Below are positions 54,424 to 63,237 of a DNA stretch of 64,000 bases, one piece after another. Made by a program: the position numbers and the translations under genes. Every line of letters starts with the position of its first letter. Within the stretch, counting starts at the first letter, position 1. Location: NCBI GenBank assembly GCA_019739225.1, contig JAHHDT010000007.1, forward strand, positions 248,001 through 312,000, read 5' to 3'. Origin of the DNA: Aquamicrobium sp. (GTDB lineage Bacteria > Pseudomonadota > Alphaproteobacteria > Rhizobiales > Rhizobiaceae). The notes under the pieces are model-generated. The model was not told the origin of the DNA and searched no databases. It saw only the letters and a program-made list of their open reading frames with translations.

Positions 54424-54792
54424 CTAAGCAGCGATCTCCATTTCACGGAAGCGTTCGAGAAGCTGCGGGCGATTGAACGGCTTGAGGATATAGCCCTTCG
54501 CCCCGGCGCGCTTGGCGCGCATGATCGTGCCGACGTCGAATTCGGTCATGCAGACGACGATGTGCGGCTTGTGGGCCTCGCTGAGCGACATGGCCTGGCG
54601 AATGAATTCGTCCGTCGCCATGTCGGGCAGGCTTGAATCCACCACGATGATGTCGGGCATATCGGTCGCGCAGATCGCCAGAGCCTCCACGGCAAGGCCA
54701 GCCTCGGCCACGCTCATCTCCGAACCGCTCAGGATACGCTTGGCGACCTTCCTGATGACGCTTGAATCATCGACGATCATACAGCGCTTCAT
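54424..54792 (-). CDS. Single-domain response regulator (CheY-like)
   Basis: A 122-residue receiver without output domain. Acidic pair Asp8-Asp9 in MIVDDSSVIRK, phosphorylated Asp52 in IIVVDSSLPDM, Thr83 and Lys104 in YILKPFNRP are in place. It is encoded between ctrA (convergent) and chpT on the chpT strand (184 bp gap), which suggests a role in the CckA-ChpT-CtrA phosphorelay. It is not CpdR or DivK by the residues I can compare; the exact role is unknown. Confidence 0.88.
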   Translation of the reverse strand: MKRCMIVDDSSVIRKVAKRILSGSEMSVAEAGLAVEALAICATDMPDIIVVDSSLPDMATDEFIRQAMSLSEAHKPHIVVCMTEFDVGTIMRAKRAGAKGYILKPFNRPQLLERFREMEIAA

Positions 54793-54976
54793 AACCCATC
54801 CCTTTCATGCGCACCGACTGGCATTGCGGTGAGAGTAAGGGCTTTGGGTAAAAATCAGCGTAATCGGCTAGCTAAAAAATGCGTTAAAGTCAGCGAAGCG
54901 CCATCAAGCAGCAGCAAGCCCGCGAGGCCGGATCGGCCACGCGCGAAGAGCTGTCTCCAAACAGAGAAATCGGCCG

Positions 54977-55606
54977 TCAGGCGGCCGTCAACACGATCTC
55001 TTCGGCGCTGGCGCGGATGGAAATCGTCATGCCCGCCTCATGAGCCAGCAGCAGGGTGTAGTAAGGCTGGACAGCATGGGCATCGATCGGCTCGTCCGAC
55101 TTGACGCCCGAATGCAGTTCCAGGAACCGCGCCGGTACGCGCACCATCGGCCCGTTGGCGGTCAGCGTGAAGCGCGGCGCGGTTTCCATATCGTGAAGCT
55201 GCACCGTCAGCTTGCCGCCGCGCGGGATGGCGGCATTGGCGACGAGTATCAGGTTGAGCAGCAACTTGACCTTGTTCTTCGGCAGCAGGGCGCGGGTTCC
55301 CTGCCATTCGAATTCGGGCTTTTCGTTGGCCAGGAAGGCCGTGGCCACGCTCTCCGCGTCGCCGGTGTCGATCTGCATGCCGGCGGAACCGGCCGCGCCG
55401 AACGCGATACGGGCAAACTGCAGCCTGGCAGAAGCGTTGCGCGCGCTGGCCCTGATAAGCCGCATCGCGTCTTCGTCGGCGCCGCCTTCATCCAGCAATT
55501 CGAGGCCGTTGTTGATCGCGCCCACGGGGGAGATGATGTCGTGGCAGACCCGACTGCAAAGCAGCGCGGCGAGTTCCGGTGCGGAAAGGGTCAATATATC
55601 GGCCAT
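54977..55606 (-). CDS. chpT: ChpT, histidine phosphotransferase of the CtrA relay
   Basis: A 209-residue protein with a four-helix dimerisation domain and a degenerate ATPase-like domain. The phosphorylated His22 lies in CSRVCHDIISPVGAINNGLE, the known ChpT pattern. It carries phosphate from CckA to CtrA and CpdR. No ATP-binding motif is retained in the C-terminal half, as in other ChpT proteins. ATG at 55606 is the start by homology; earlier in-frame ATGs have no ribosome-binding site. It shares its direction with the receiver gene. Confidence 0.95.
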   Translation of the reverse strand: MADILTLSAPELAALLCSRVCHDIISPVGAINNGLELLDEGGADEDAMRLIRASARNASARLQFARIAFGAAGSAGMQIDTGDAESVATAFLANEKPEFEWQGTRALLPKNKVKLLLNLILVANAAIPRGGKLTVQLHDMETAPRFTLTANGPMVRVPARFLELHSGVKSDEPIDAHAVQPYYTLLLAHEAGMTISIRASAEEIVLTAA

Positions 55607-55828
55607 GCAGCAAGCGTCCCCGTCGTCTGTCCAGTTCATGCAAAACACCAGCGTTGCGCCGCGCGCCGCTGGCGAATCACCCCTTCAATTGTCGGACATT
55701 GGTTACACAAGGAAGGCGGTGCCACAAGAAAACCCGAACGGCCGACGGAGGCAAGTCGTCACGATACGCTTCGGTAAAGCAACAGTTTATGCGCTTCGGC
55801 GCGAGGCGGGCATGCGAAAGGCCAATGG

Positions 55829-55843
55829 TTAATGATTGGATAA
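55829..55843 (+). promoter_or_regulatory. CtrA-box-like sequence upstream of eipA
   Basis: TTAA-N7-ATAA at 55829-55843 differs in one base from the CtrA consensus TTAA-N7-TTAA and lies about 100 bp before the eipA start. eipA is a CtrA-bound gene in Brucella. The rest of the 338-bp gap (55607-55944) holds nothing else I can assign apart from one GANTC site at 55674. Confidence 0.5.
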
Positions 55844-55944
55844 GGTTTCGAGCATAGTTTGAGTGATGTTGGCGTGTCGATGCGGTCCTGTGAGGCTGCG
55901 TGCGCCGCGTCGCGGTGGGGCAGTTCGATACGGAGATAGAAGGC

Positions 55945-56535
55945 ATGTTCTGCAGGCTCTTTCCAAGAAACCTGATCAGCATGGCAGCAGCGATGCTGTT
56001 TGCCGTGGCCGCCGCAACATCGACGGCGCTGCCGGCCCGGGCGGCGGCCGGCGAAGCCTATACGGCCCAGGAAGTCCTCGATTCCGGGCACCAGTTCTTC
56101 GGCACCACGTCGGGCGGGCTCGCCTCAGTGGTCGAGCAGATATTCTCGTCCTACGGCATGCCGAACGGCTATATACTGGGCGAGGAAGGCTCCGGCGCGC
56201 TGATCGGCGGGCTGACCTTTGGCGAGGGCACGCTCTACACCAAGAATGTGGGCGACCATTCCGTGTTCTGGCAGGGGCCATCGCTCGGATGGGACTTCGG
56301 CGGGCAGGGCTCGCGCACGATGATCCTGGTCTACAACCTCGACAGCATCCCGGCGCTCTACCGCCGCTACGCGGGCGTTGCCGGTTCGGCCTATGTCGTG
56401 GCTGGGCTCGGATTCACCGTGCTGAAGAACGGACCGGTGCTGCTGGTTCCGGTGCGCACTGGCGTCGGCGCGCGGCTGGGGCTCAATGTCGGCTACCTGA
56501 AGCTGACGCAGTCGCCGACCTGGAACCCTTTCTGA
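55945..56535 (+). CDS. eipA: EipA (DUF1134), periplasmic envelope integrity protein
   Basis: A 196-residue secreted protein. A signal peptide with hydrophobic core AAAMLFAVAAATST ends near ARAAAG. The mature DUF1134 domain shows YTAQEVLDSGHQFFGTTSGG, GEEGSGALIGGLTFGEG and GVGARLGLNVGYLKLT. EipA forms a small beta-barrel in the periplasm and is essential for cell envelope integrity in Brucella, where its promoter is bound by CtrA. GGAG lies nine bases before the ATG. Position beside the CtrA genes fits this. Confidence 0.92.
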   Translation: MFCRLFPRNLISMAAAMLFAVAAATSTALPARAAAGEAYTAQEVLDSGHQFFGTTSGGLASVVEQIFSSYGMPNGYILGEEGSGALIGGLTFGEGTLYTKNVGDHSVFWQGPSLGWDFGGQGSRTMILVYNLDSIPALYRRYAGVAGSAYVVAGLGFTVLKNGPVLLVPVRTGVGARLGLNVGYLKLTQSPTWNPF

Positions 56536-56661
56536 GGCCACGCCTGCGCATTTAACCTTACCGTGCGCAACAGTGCGCACGGCACTGGATTCATGCTGTC
56601 CCGCCGTGGCACATAGGGCGTGTGTTCCGCGCGCCGCGCGGCGTGGATTGGACGAAACGCA

Positions 56662-57897
56662 GTGATCCAGACGACGCTATTCTTCATTCTCGGCTTTCTG
56701 TGCGCGGCATTTCTGGCTCTGATGGTCGCGCCGGCCATCTGGCGGCGGGCGGTTGCGCTGACGCGCAGGCGTATCGAGGCGTCGGTGCCGCTGACCATGG
56801 ACGAGATCCAGGCCGACAAGGATCGGCTGCGGGCAGAGTTCGCGATGTCGACGCGGCGGCTGGAGATGAGCCTCAAATCCTTCCGCGAAAAGGCGTCCGA
56901 GCAGATCGTCGAGATCAATCGCAACCGCGACGAGTTGAAGCGCATCGCCCATGAGCGCGACGAGAAGAACGCCGCGATGACGCAGCTCGAACAGCGCAGC
57001 GGGGAGTTGCGGGCGGAATTGCGGCAGCGCGAGGAGCAGTTGCAGCGGCTTTCCGAGCGGTTGGGCGAACACGAACGGATGCTGGGCGAGCGGGCCCTTG
57101 AGCTTGAAAAGCTCGGCCGGATGTATGACGAGGCGAGTTTCAGCGCGTCGAGCCGTCAGATCGAGATCGTCGCGCAGGAATCGAAGCTCGAAAAACTGAC
57201 CGACGATGTCGCGACCTTGCGCAATGAGCGCAAGGAGGCAGACAGGCGGGTGCGCGAAGTGGTGGCCGAGCACAAGGCGGCGCGCGAGGCGCTTCGCGAG
57301 GAGCAGAAGAAGCATGTCGCGCTTGAAAAGAAGGCCGAGCGGCTGACGAGCACGCTTTCCGACCGCGACGACAAGCTGGAGCGGCGCGAGCGCGAACTGG
57401 CGCGACTGCGTGAGCAGGTCAAGGGTGGCGGGACGACCGAGCACGACCTTCAGCAGGCGCTCGCAGACGAGCAGGAACAGCGCGCGAAGCTCGAGGCCGA
57501 GGTGGCGGAGCTGACGTTGCGCCTTTCGTCGCTGCTTTCAGGCGCCACCGGTGGCGACGTGGAAAAGGCGACGGCAAAACTGGAGAGCGACCGCAGGCGG
57601 CTGGAAGAGCGGCTTACGGTGCTGACGCGCGAGAACAAGAAGCTGCGGGCGTCGCTCGACAGCGTGGAGCGAGCCAACTCCGACGGCTGGGCCGATGAGC
57701 GGCGTGAGAACGCCGTGCTGCGCGAGCAGATCAACGACCTGGCGGCCGAGGTGGTCAACCTGACAGCGATGCTGGATGAGCCGGATTCGCCGATACACAA
57801 GGCGCTGGCGGCCGACACGGGTGAGAGCAAGAGCGGCACGCCGAGCCTTGCAGAGCGCATTCGTGCATTGCAGAAAGCCGCGGCCACCCCACGGTGA
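56662..57897 (+). CDS. Membrane-anchored coiled-coil protein, function unknown
   Basis: A 411-residue protein: one N-terminal helix (TTLFFILGFLCAAFLALMVA) anchors it to the inner membrane, and residues ~45-370 are dominated by long charged heptads (for example LRAEFAMSTRRLEMSL, EQLQRLSERLGEHERMLG, LESDRRRLEERLTVLT), a single long coiled coil. No catalytic motif. GTG at 56662 is chosen because GGACGAAAC precedes it. It is 126 bp behind eipA on the same strand. Rhizobial proteins of this type are unannotated; a role in envelope or division scaffolding is only inference. Confidence 0.8.
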   Translation: MIQTTLFFILGFLCAAFLALMVAPAIWRRAVALTRRRIEASVPLTMDEIQADKDRLRAEFAMSTRRLEMSLKSFREKASEQIVEINRNRDELKRIAHERDEKNAAMTQLEQRSGELRAELRQREEQLQRLSERLGEHERMLGERALELEKLGRMYDEASFSASSRQIEIVAQESKLEKLTDDVATLRNERKEADRRVREVVAEHKAAREALREEQKKHVALEKKAERLTSTLSDRDDKLERRERELARLREQVKGGGTTEHDLQQALADEQEQRAKLEAEVAELTLRLSSLLSGATGGDVEKATAKLESDRRRLEERLTVLTRENKKLRASLDSVERANSDGWADERRENAVLREQINDLAAEVVNLTAMLDEPDSPIHKALAADTGESKSGTPSLAERIRALQKAAATPR

Positions 57898-57914
57898 TCG
57901 CGAAGCCGGATCGT

Positions 57915-58739
57915 CTAGCGCGGGCGCCAAAGTCGGTGCAGCGCGACGGCCGAGGCGGCTCCGACATTGAGGCTGTCGAAGTCCTGCGACATCTGGATGC
58001 GTACGGTCTCCATGCGCGCCATGAGGGCAGGCGGCAGGCCGGCGCCTTCGGTGCCGAGATAAAGCGCCGTGCGGCCTTGCCGGTTCAAGGTGTCGATTGT
58101 GCGGCTGCCGGACGGTGACAGCGCGAACTGGCGGTAACCGTGGCGCGCCAGCACGTCGACCAGCGCCGCTTCGTCGGCGATACGGGCGAAAGGCACCTTG
58201 AGTGCCGCCCCGACGGAAACGCGGATCGCCTTGCGGTAGAGCGGATCGCAACAGCTTGGATCGAGAAGTACCGCGTCTGCCTCGAACGCGGCGGCGTTGC
58301 GGAAGATCGCACCCATATTGTCGTGGTTGGAGATGCCGACGAGCGCGACGACCAACGCGTCGGCGGGCAGTGCGGCAAGCATCTCCTCGGGATCGTCTTC
58401 GACGCGACAACGGCCCAGCGCCAGCACGCCGCGGTGGATATGGAAGCCCGCGATCGCATCCATGATGGATTGCGATGCGACATAGACAGGCATGTCTGCG
58501 GGCGCGCGCGCCAGCGTTTCAGCCATGCCGGGAAGGCGCTGTTCCAGGATCAGCGCCGATTCGACCGCGAAGCGGCGGGCGGAAAGCAGCACGTTCAGGA
58601 CAACCTTGCCCTCGGCGATGAAACGGCCCTCCCGGCCGACAAGGTCGCGCTCGCGGATGGCGTGGTAGCCTGCAATGCGCGCGTCGTCGGGGCTTTCGAT
58701 GCGGATTGCGGTTGCCGGGTCGTAGCCGCCTTGCGTCAC
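57915..58739 (-). CDS. TrmH/SpoU family RNA 2'-O-methyltransferase
   Basis: A 274-residue SPOUT methyltransferase with an N-terminal RNA-binding substrate domain (about 1-105) and the knotted C-terminal domain. Motif 1 ISNHDNMGAIFRNAAAF has the catalytic Asn and Arg, motif 2 is LYLGTEGAGLP, and motif 3 is SLNVGAASAVALH; all three bind S-adenosylmethionine. It methylates a ribose in rRNA or tRNA; the target is not deducible. It overlaps the fosX gene by four bases, so the two are cotranscribed. Confidence 0.92.
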   Translation of the reverse strand: MTQGGYDPATAIRIESPDDARIAGYHAIRERDLVGREGRFIAEGKVVLNVLLSARRFAVESALILEQRLPGMAETLARAPADMPVYVASQSIMDAIAGFHIHRGVLALGRCRVEDDPEEMLAALPADALVVALVGISNHDNMGAIFRNAAAFEADAVLLDPSCCDPLYRKAIRVSVGAALKVPFARIADEAALVDVLARHGYRQFALSPSGSRTIDTLNRQGRTALYLGTEGAGLPPALMARMETVRIQMSQDFDSLNVGAASAVALHRLWRPR

Positions 58740-59167
58740 GCGGCGCCTTCCTTGCCTTGCGCATAGCGCTTCAGGCGTTCCTCCAGCGTGCCCGTATGCA
58801 GTTCGAACATGTGGTTGTCGTCATCGTAGAAATAGATCGAGCGCCCTTCGCCAGGCACCCTTGAACGGCCTTCGCGCATCTCAAGGCCGAGGCTCGCAAC
58901 GCGGGCGAGGCGGGCATCGTAGTCGGCATCGTCGATCTTGAAGGCGACGTGGTTATAGGTTCTCGACGGCAGCGGCTCGCCTTCCATCGTTGCGATCCAC
59001 ACGGCGTTGTCACCATCGCCGGCCAGAAAGAAGCGCTCGCGCGACAGGGAGAAGGTGTCTTCGCCGGAATCGTAGACCTTGCGTGCGTCGAGCACGGTCG
59101 ACAGGATCGTCTCCATGCGGTCCAGATCGCGGACGATGAACGTGATGTGGCTAAGTCCTTGGACCAA
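58736..59167 (-). CDS. fosX: FosX, fosfomycin hydrolase
   Basis: A 143-residue metalloenzyme of the glyoxalase/bleomycin-resistance fold. FosX hydrates the epoxide of fosfomycin. The metal ligands His7, His73 and Glu122 and the catalytic base Glu44 (in LSRERFF), which distinguishes FosX from FosA/FosB, all fall at the positions known from Mesorhizobium loti FosX. YFYDDDNHMFELHTGTLEERL is close to that protein. It starts 66 bp after the ArsR-type regulator gene and ends inside trmH. Chromosomal, not in a mobile context; a natural metabolic role is possible. Confidence 0.92.
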   Translation of the reverse strand: MVQGLSHITFIVRDLDRMETILSTVLDARKVYDSGEDTFSLSRERFFLAGDGDNAVWIATMEGEPLPSRTYNHVAFKIDDADYDARLARVASLGLEMREGRSRVPGEGRSIYFYDDDNHMFELHTGTLEERLKRYAQGKEGAA

Positions 59168-59233
59168 GATGGCTCTCCGGGATTCGCAAGCGGATACCGG
59201 CAGAGGTAGCCTCGGGTCAGCGCACTGGCAATC

Positions 59234-59542
59234 CTACTCCGCCGCCGCTTTCGCCCCGAAGATGCCGTCCAGCGTTATCAGGACCTCGCGCACCTTGGCC
59301 GAAGAGCAGGAATAGAAGATCATCTGCCGCTCGCGGCGCGTCTCAACAAGGCCCATAGCGCGAAGCTTGGCCAGATGCTGCGAAAGCGCGGACTGGCTCA
59401 GGTCCACCCTTTCCGCAATTTCACCGACGGACATCTCGCCGCTCAGGAGGTGACACATGATCGCCAGCCGTTTTCCGTTGCCGATGGCAGACAGAAACTC
59501 CGCAACCATGTCGGCGTTGTCGACAAGCTGATCAGAAACCAT
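59234..59542 (-). CDS. ArsR family transcriptional regulator, NolR-like
   Basis: A 102-residue winged-helix dimer. The recognition helix and turn read LSQSALSQHLAKLRAMGLV followed by ETRRERQMIFYS, almost as in rhizobial NolR, which represses nodulation and other genes and controls conjugation and growth functions. No metal-binding Cys pair is present, so it is not a metal sensor. It is upstream of fosX on the same strand and has nested inverted repeats (59600-59642) about 60 bp upstream, a possible autoregulatory site. Confidence 0.88.
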   Translation of the reverse strand: MVSDQLVDNADMVAEFLSAIGNGKRLAIMCHLLSGEMSVGEIAERVDLSQSALSQHLAKLRAMGLVETRRERQMIFYSCSSAKVREVLITLDGIFGAKAAAE

Positions 59543-59599
59543 CGTATCCCCGTTGCCGCATCTTTCGACGACGCTATGGGGGCGACAACGTCGAACGAA

Positions 59600-59642
59600 A
59601 GGCAGGTTGCAAATCGGCCCAGCTATTACCTGCCTGCAACCT
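59600..59642. promoter_or_regulatory. Nested inverted repeats upstream of the ArsR-type gene
   Basis: AGGCAGGT (59600-59607) pairs with ACCTGCCT (59628-59635), and AGGTTGCA (59604-59611) with TGCAACCT (59635-59642). The pairs interlock, so only one dyad can form at a time. The site lies about 60 bp in front of the ArsR-type gene, where an autoregulatory operator would be expected. Confidence 0.45.
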
Positions 59643-59709
59643 AACGTAGCGCAAACAGCCGAGATAACAAGCGTTTATGAGACAGTTTCATCATTGCGCA
59701 GCGGTTGTT

Positions 59710-60492
59710 TCAATCTGGACCAATGGTTGTCAAAGCCTGGCGGGCCTCGATGGCCATCGCGACAAGGGCCTTGTGCATGTCCTGCGCATCGGCGAGCGGC
59801 TTTGCGAAAAAAAGCCGCATCGTGCGGTCTCCCGAGGCAAGATCGAAGCCGTCCGCGTCGATACCGGTCATGATCCAGTCGGCAGGCTCCCGCACCTTGC
59901 CGAAGTGGATAGCGTAGCGCGCGATCGCGTCGGCGTGATCCTCGTTCATGTGTTTGACCGCGCCCGGCTCGGCTGCCGCGATCGCGTCCAGGGTCGGGCC
60001 AACGGTCATCAGATCGTCGGCCGTCAGCGCATAGGCCTTGCCGAAGCCGCCGTTGAGACTCGCTCGCTGCGGAAGCAGGCGGAAGAACGCAAAGTCACCC
60101 AGGCCGGCATAAAGCTTCGATTTCGGGTTGTGCGAAAGAAAACGCCATTCAATGCGCGCATGCCGCGGATCATCCTTCGCGATCTTCTCCGCTTCGCAGG
60201 CAATGGTGATGCGCGGATGAGCGAGAGGATCGCCCTTGCCGGGCTCGCCCAACATCAGCGAGCAGCGCGGATCGGCGACAATGCCGCCCGTATGCGCGGA
60301 AAGCGCTGAGATGAGGATGATCGGCGCGCCGTCATGGTCGGTTGCGACAGCGACACGGCTTGCCATCGGTGCACCCGTTTGCGGATCGAGGACCGCAATC
60401 GCGCCGTAGCGCGATGACCGCAACAGGGTGCGCGCCAGGCGGATCGCCTCTTCGTCGGTTTCGCGCAGGACGTCCTTCTTCTTTTCTTGCAA
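59710..60492 (-). CDS. HugZ-like pyridoxamine 5'-phosphate oxidase-fold protein with DUF2470 domain
   Basis: A 260-residue protein with an N-terminal split-barrel of the PNPOx fold (about 10-155: SRYGAIAVLDPQTGAPMASRVAVATD, DPRCSLMLGEPG) and a C-terminal DUF2470 domain (about 175-255: AVKHMNEDHADAIARYA, TGIDADGFDL). This two-domain build is shared with HugZ/HutZ haem-degrading enzymes and with plant haem-binding proteins. HugZ cleaves haem to biliverdin; whether this protein does is not shown. TTG start with GGAAGCGATCC upstream. Confidence 0.85.
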   Translation of the reverse strand: MQEKKKDVLRETDEEAIRLARTLLRSSRYGAIAVLDPQTGAPMASRVAVATDHDGAPIILISALSAHTGGIVADPRCSLMLGEPGKGDPLAHPRITIACEAEKIAKDDPRHARIEWRFLSHNPKSKLYAGLGDFAFFRLLPQRASLNGGFGKAYALTADDLMTVGPTLDAIAAAEPGAVKHMNEDHADAIARYAIHFGKVREPADWIMTGIDADGFDLASGDRTMRLFFAKPLADAQDMHKALVAMAIEARQALTTIGPD

Positions 60493-60528
60493 CGGATCGC
60501 TTCCAATAAGTTGACTGTGAAAGTCGTA

Positions 60529-61686
60529 TTATCGGCCGACGATCCCTTCGGTGGCAAGATGCTCCGCTTCCGATTCGTCGATGCCGAACGCCCGGAGCGT
60601 GGACGCAACATCGCGGACCGCCTGCGGCGAAACGGCTGCAGGGGTGCGCGAGAAACGAGGTGCCGGGGCAGGGCGCGTAAGGCCGTCGGTCTCGACATGC
60701 GTGCGGCGCGCCCTGTTGTGCGGATGGGCCGGAGCCTCGCCAAGCGAAAGCACCGGCGCGACACAGGCGTCGGTCGGCTCGAACAGCGCTGCCCATTTAT
60801 CGCGCGGACGCTCGGCAATCCGCGACGTGATCGCCGCCCGCATGTCGGGCCACAGCGACTGGTCGTATTGCGCGCGCGCGAAGCGCTCGTCCAGCGGCAG
60901 CAGGCGGCAGAACTCGGCGAAGAACTGCGGTTCGAGGCAGGCGACGGCGACATGGCGGCCGTCGGCACAGGTGTAGGTGTCGTAGAAGGGCGTACCGGAA
61001 TCCAGAAGGTTCACCCCGCGTCGGTCCTGCCAGATGCCCGCAGCCATGAAAGCGAAGAAGGGTGCAGCCAGCATGGACGCGCCGTCGATCATGGCGGCGT
61101 CGACCACCTGGCCCTTGCCCGAGCGCGACGCTTCGAGCAGGGCGGCGAGCACGCCCATGATGATGAACATGGTGCCGCCGCCATAGTCCGCCGCCAGGTT
61201 GAGTGGCGGCACGGGTTTGCCGTCCTTCGGACCGATCGCATGCAGCACGCCGGACAGCGCCAGATAGGTCAGGTCATGTCCGGCCCGCGCAGCAAGTGGG
61301 CCGTCCTGGCCGAACCCGGTCATCCGCCCGTACACGAGGCGCGGGTTTGAGACAAGCAGCGCCTCGGGACCGAGCCCCAGCCGTTCCATGACCCCTGGGC
61401 GGAACCCTTCCAGGATCGCATCGGCGCCGGCTGCCAGCCGCAGCATCAGCGCCGTGCCTTCGGCACGCTTCAGGTCGATGCGGATGATCTCGCGGCCGTG
61501 CCTGTCGAGGTCGTATTGCGGCGGCAGGTTCAGGAAAGCCTGCTCCTTGACCAGCCGCTCGACGCGCACCACACGCGCGCCGAGTTCAGCCAGCATCAGG
61601 CCGGCATGCGGCACAGGACCCAGCCCCGCCATCTCGATGACGGTGAAGCCTGTCAATGGGCCGGTCTTGCGGGTTGCCTCCTCCAT
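60529..61686 (-). CDS. Alpha-methylacyl-CoA racemase-like CoA transferase III family protein
   Basis: A 385-residue class III CoA transferase fold. Features of the racemase branch (MCR/AMACR): GLGPVPHAGLMLAELGARVVRVER at the start, the His of RAGHDLTYLALSG and the Asp of NLAADYGGG at the sites of the catalytic His/Asp pair. It epimerises 2-methylacyl-CoAs during branched-chain or sterol side-chain breakdown. It lies 18 bp behind an SDR gene of the same operon that resembles a 3-hydroxyacyl-CoA dehydrogenase. Confidence 0.88.
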   Translation of the reverse strand: MEEATRKTGPLTGFTVIEMAGLGPVPHAGLMLAELGARVVRVERLVKEQAFLNLPPQYDLDRHGREIIRIDLKRAEGTALMLRLAAGADAILEGFRPGVMERLGLGPEALLVSNPRLVYGRMTGFGQDGPLAARAGHDLTYLALSGVLHAIGPKDGKPVPPLNLAADYGGGTMFIIMGVLAALLEASRSGKGQVVDAAMIDGASMLAAPFFAFMAAGIWQDRRGVNLLDSGTPFYDTYTCADGRHVAVACLEPQFFAEFCRLLPLDERFARAQYDQSLWPDMRAAITSRIAERPRDKWAALFEPTDACVAPVLSLGEAPAHPHNRARRTHVETDGLTRPAPAPRFSRTPAAVSPQAVRDVASTLRAFGIDESEAEHLATEGIVGR

Positions 61687-61704
61687 CGCCGCAGGTTCCG
61701 ACCT

Positions 61705-62466
<762 letters not shown>

Positions 62467-62626
62467 GGAAATTCCTCCGCAGATATTGTTATGAAATAGA
62501 ACAATTTGACACCATCTTAGCGGTGCCCCGCCGGGCGATGCAAGATGCGAGCATGGCCCTTTCACCGGTGTTCCGGAACGCGCAAGCGGTCGGTCGCGGC
62601 AGGCGTGCCGCCGCGACCGGGTATCG

Positions 62627-63070
62627 CTAGCTACTGCGCATTGCGACCAGTTCGAGTGGCATGCCGTGCTCGTCGCTGATGCGCCTGCCGGTCTCCACGA
62701 AGCCGATATGGCGGTAGAAGCCGATGGCGCTTGTGTTGAGGGCGAACACTTCCAGCGACAACTTGCCCTTCAGCGACAATGCGTACTCGACAAGGTGCCG
62801 ACCTGCGCCTGTTCCATGGCGAGCAGTATCGACGAACAATCCGCCGATGAAGGTGTCCAGAAGGCCGATGAAGCCGATGGGCTCGTCGGCAAGCGTGGCA
62901 ACCCAGTTTTCAGCCTTGGGCAGATAAGCTTCACCGACAAGCTTGGCCTGTTCGCGAAGCTGATCGGCGGTGAAGAAGGGATGCCCCCTCAGAGATGCGG
63001 CATGCCAGATGGCAAGCAGCCGCTGTCTGTCATCTGGACCATAGGCCCGGATACTTAAAGGTTCGGTCAT
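62627..63070 (-). CDS. GNAT family N-acetyltransferase
   Basis: A 147-residue acetyltransferase. The acetyl-CoA pyrophosphate loop is [19 protein letters not shown], preceded by the [15 protein letters not shown] strand and followed by [21 protein letters not shown], the typical GNAT motifs A and B. It resembles YjaB-type small N-acetyltransferases. The acceptor is not predictable. ATG at 63070 begins with [12 protein letters not shown], the usual GNAT start. Confidence 0.88.
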   Translation of the reverse strand: MTEPLSIRAYGPDDRQRLLAIWHAASLRGHPFFTADQLREQAKLVGEAYLPKAENWVATLADEPIGFIGLLDTFIGGLFVDTARHGTGAGRHLVEYALSLKGKLSLEVFALNTSAIGFYRHIGFVETGRRISDEHGMPLELVAMRSS

Positions 63071-63237
63071 TTCAGATATTCCGTCAGTAAGGCGCCTGCG
63101 GCGCACAACGTGTCATTCGGCCCTTGGGCCGTTCACTCCCCGCGGGGAAAACCGGTGATGACGTCGCTGCGCATAAGGCTCCTTGTGCTGACGGTCGACC
63201 TGATAGCCGCCCGGCCGACGGGATGCAATCCCGCTGG

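Noticed and set aside
63219-63233. Short CGGGAT/ATCCCG dyad just after the otsA stop as a terminator
   Set aside because: The stem is only six base pairs and no T-run follows in the otsA direction.
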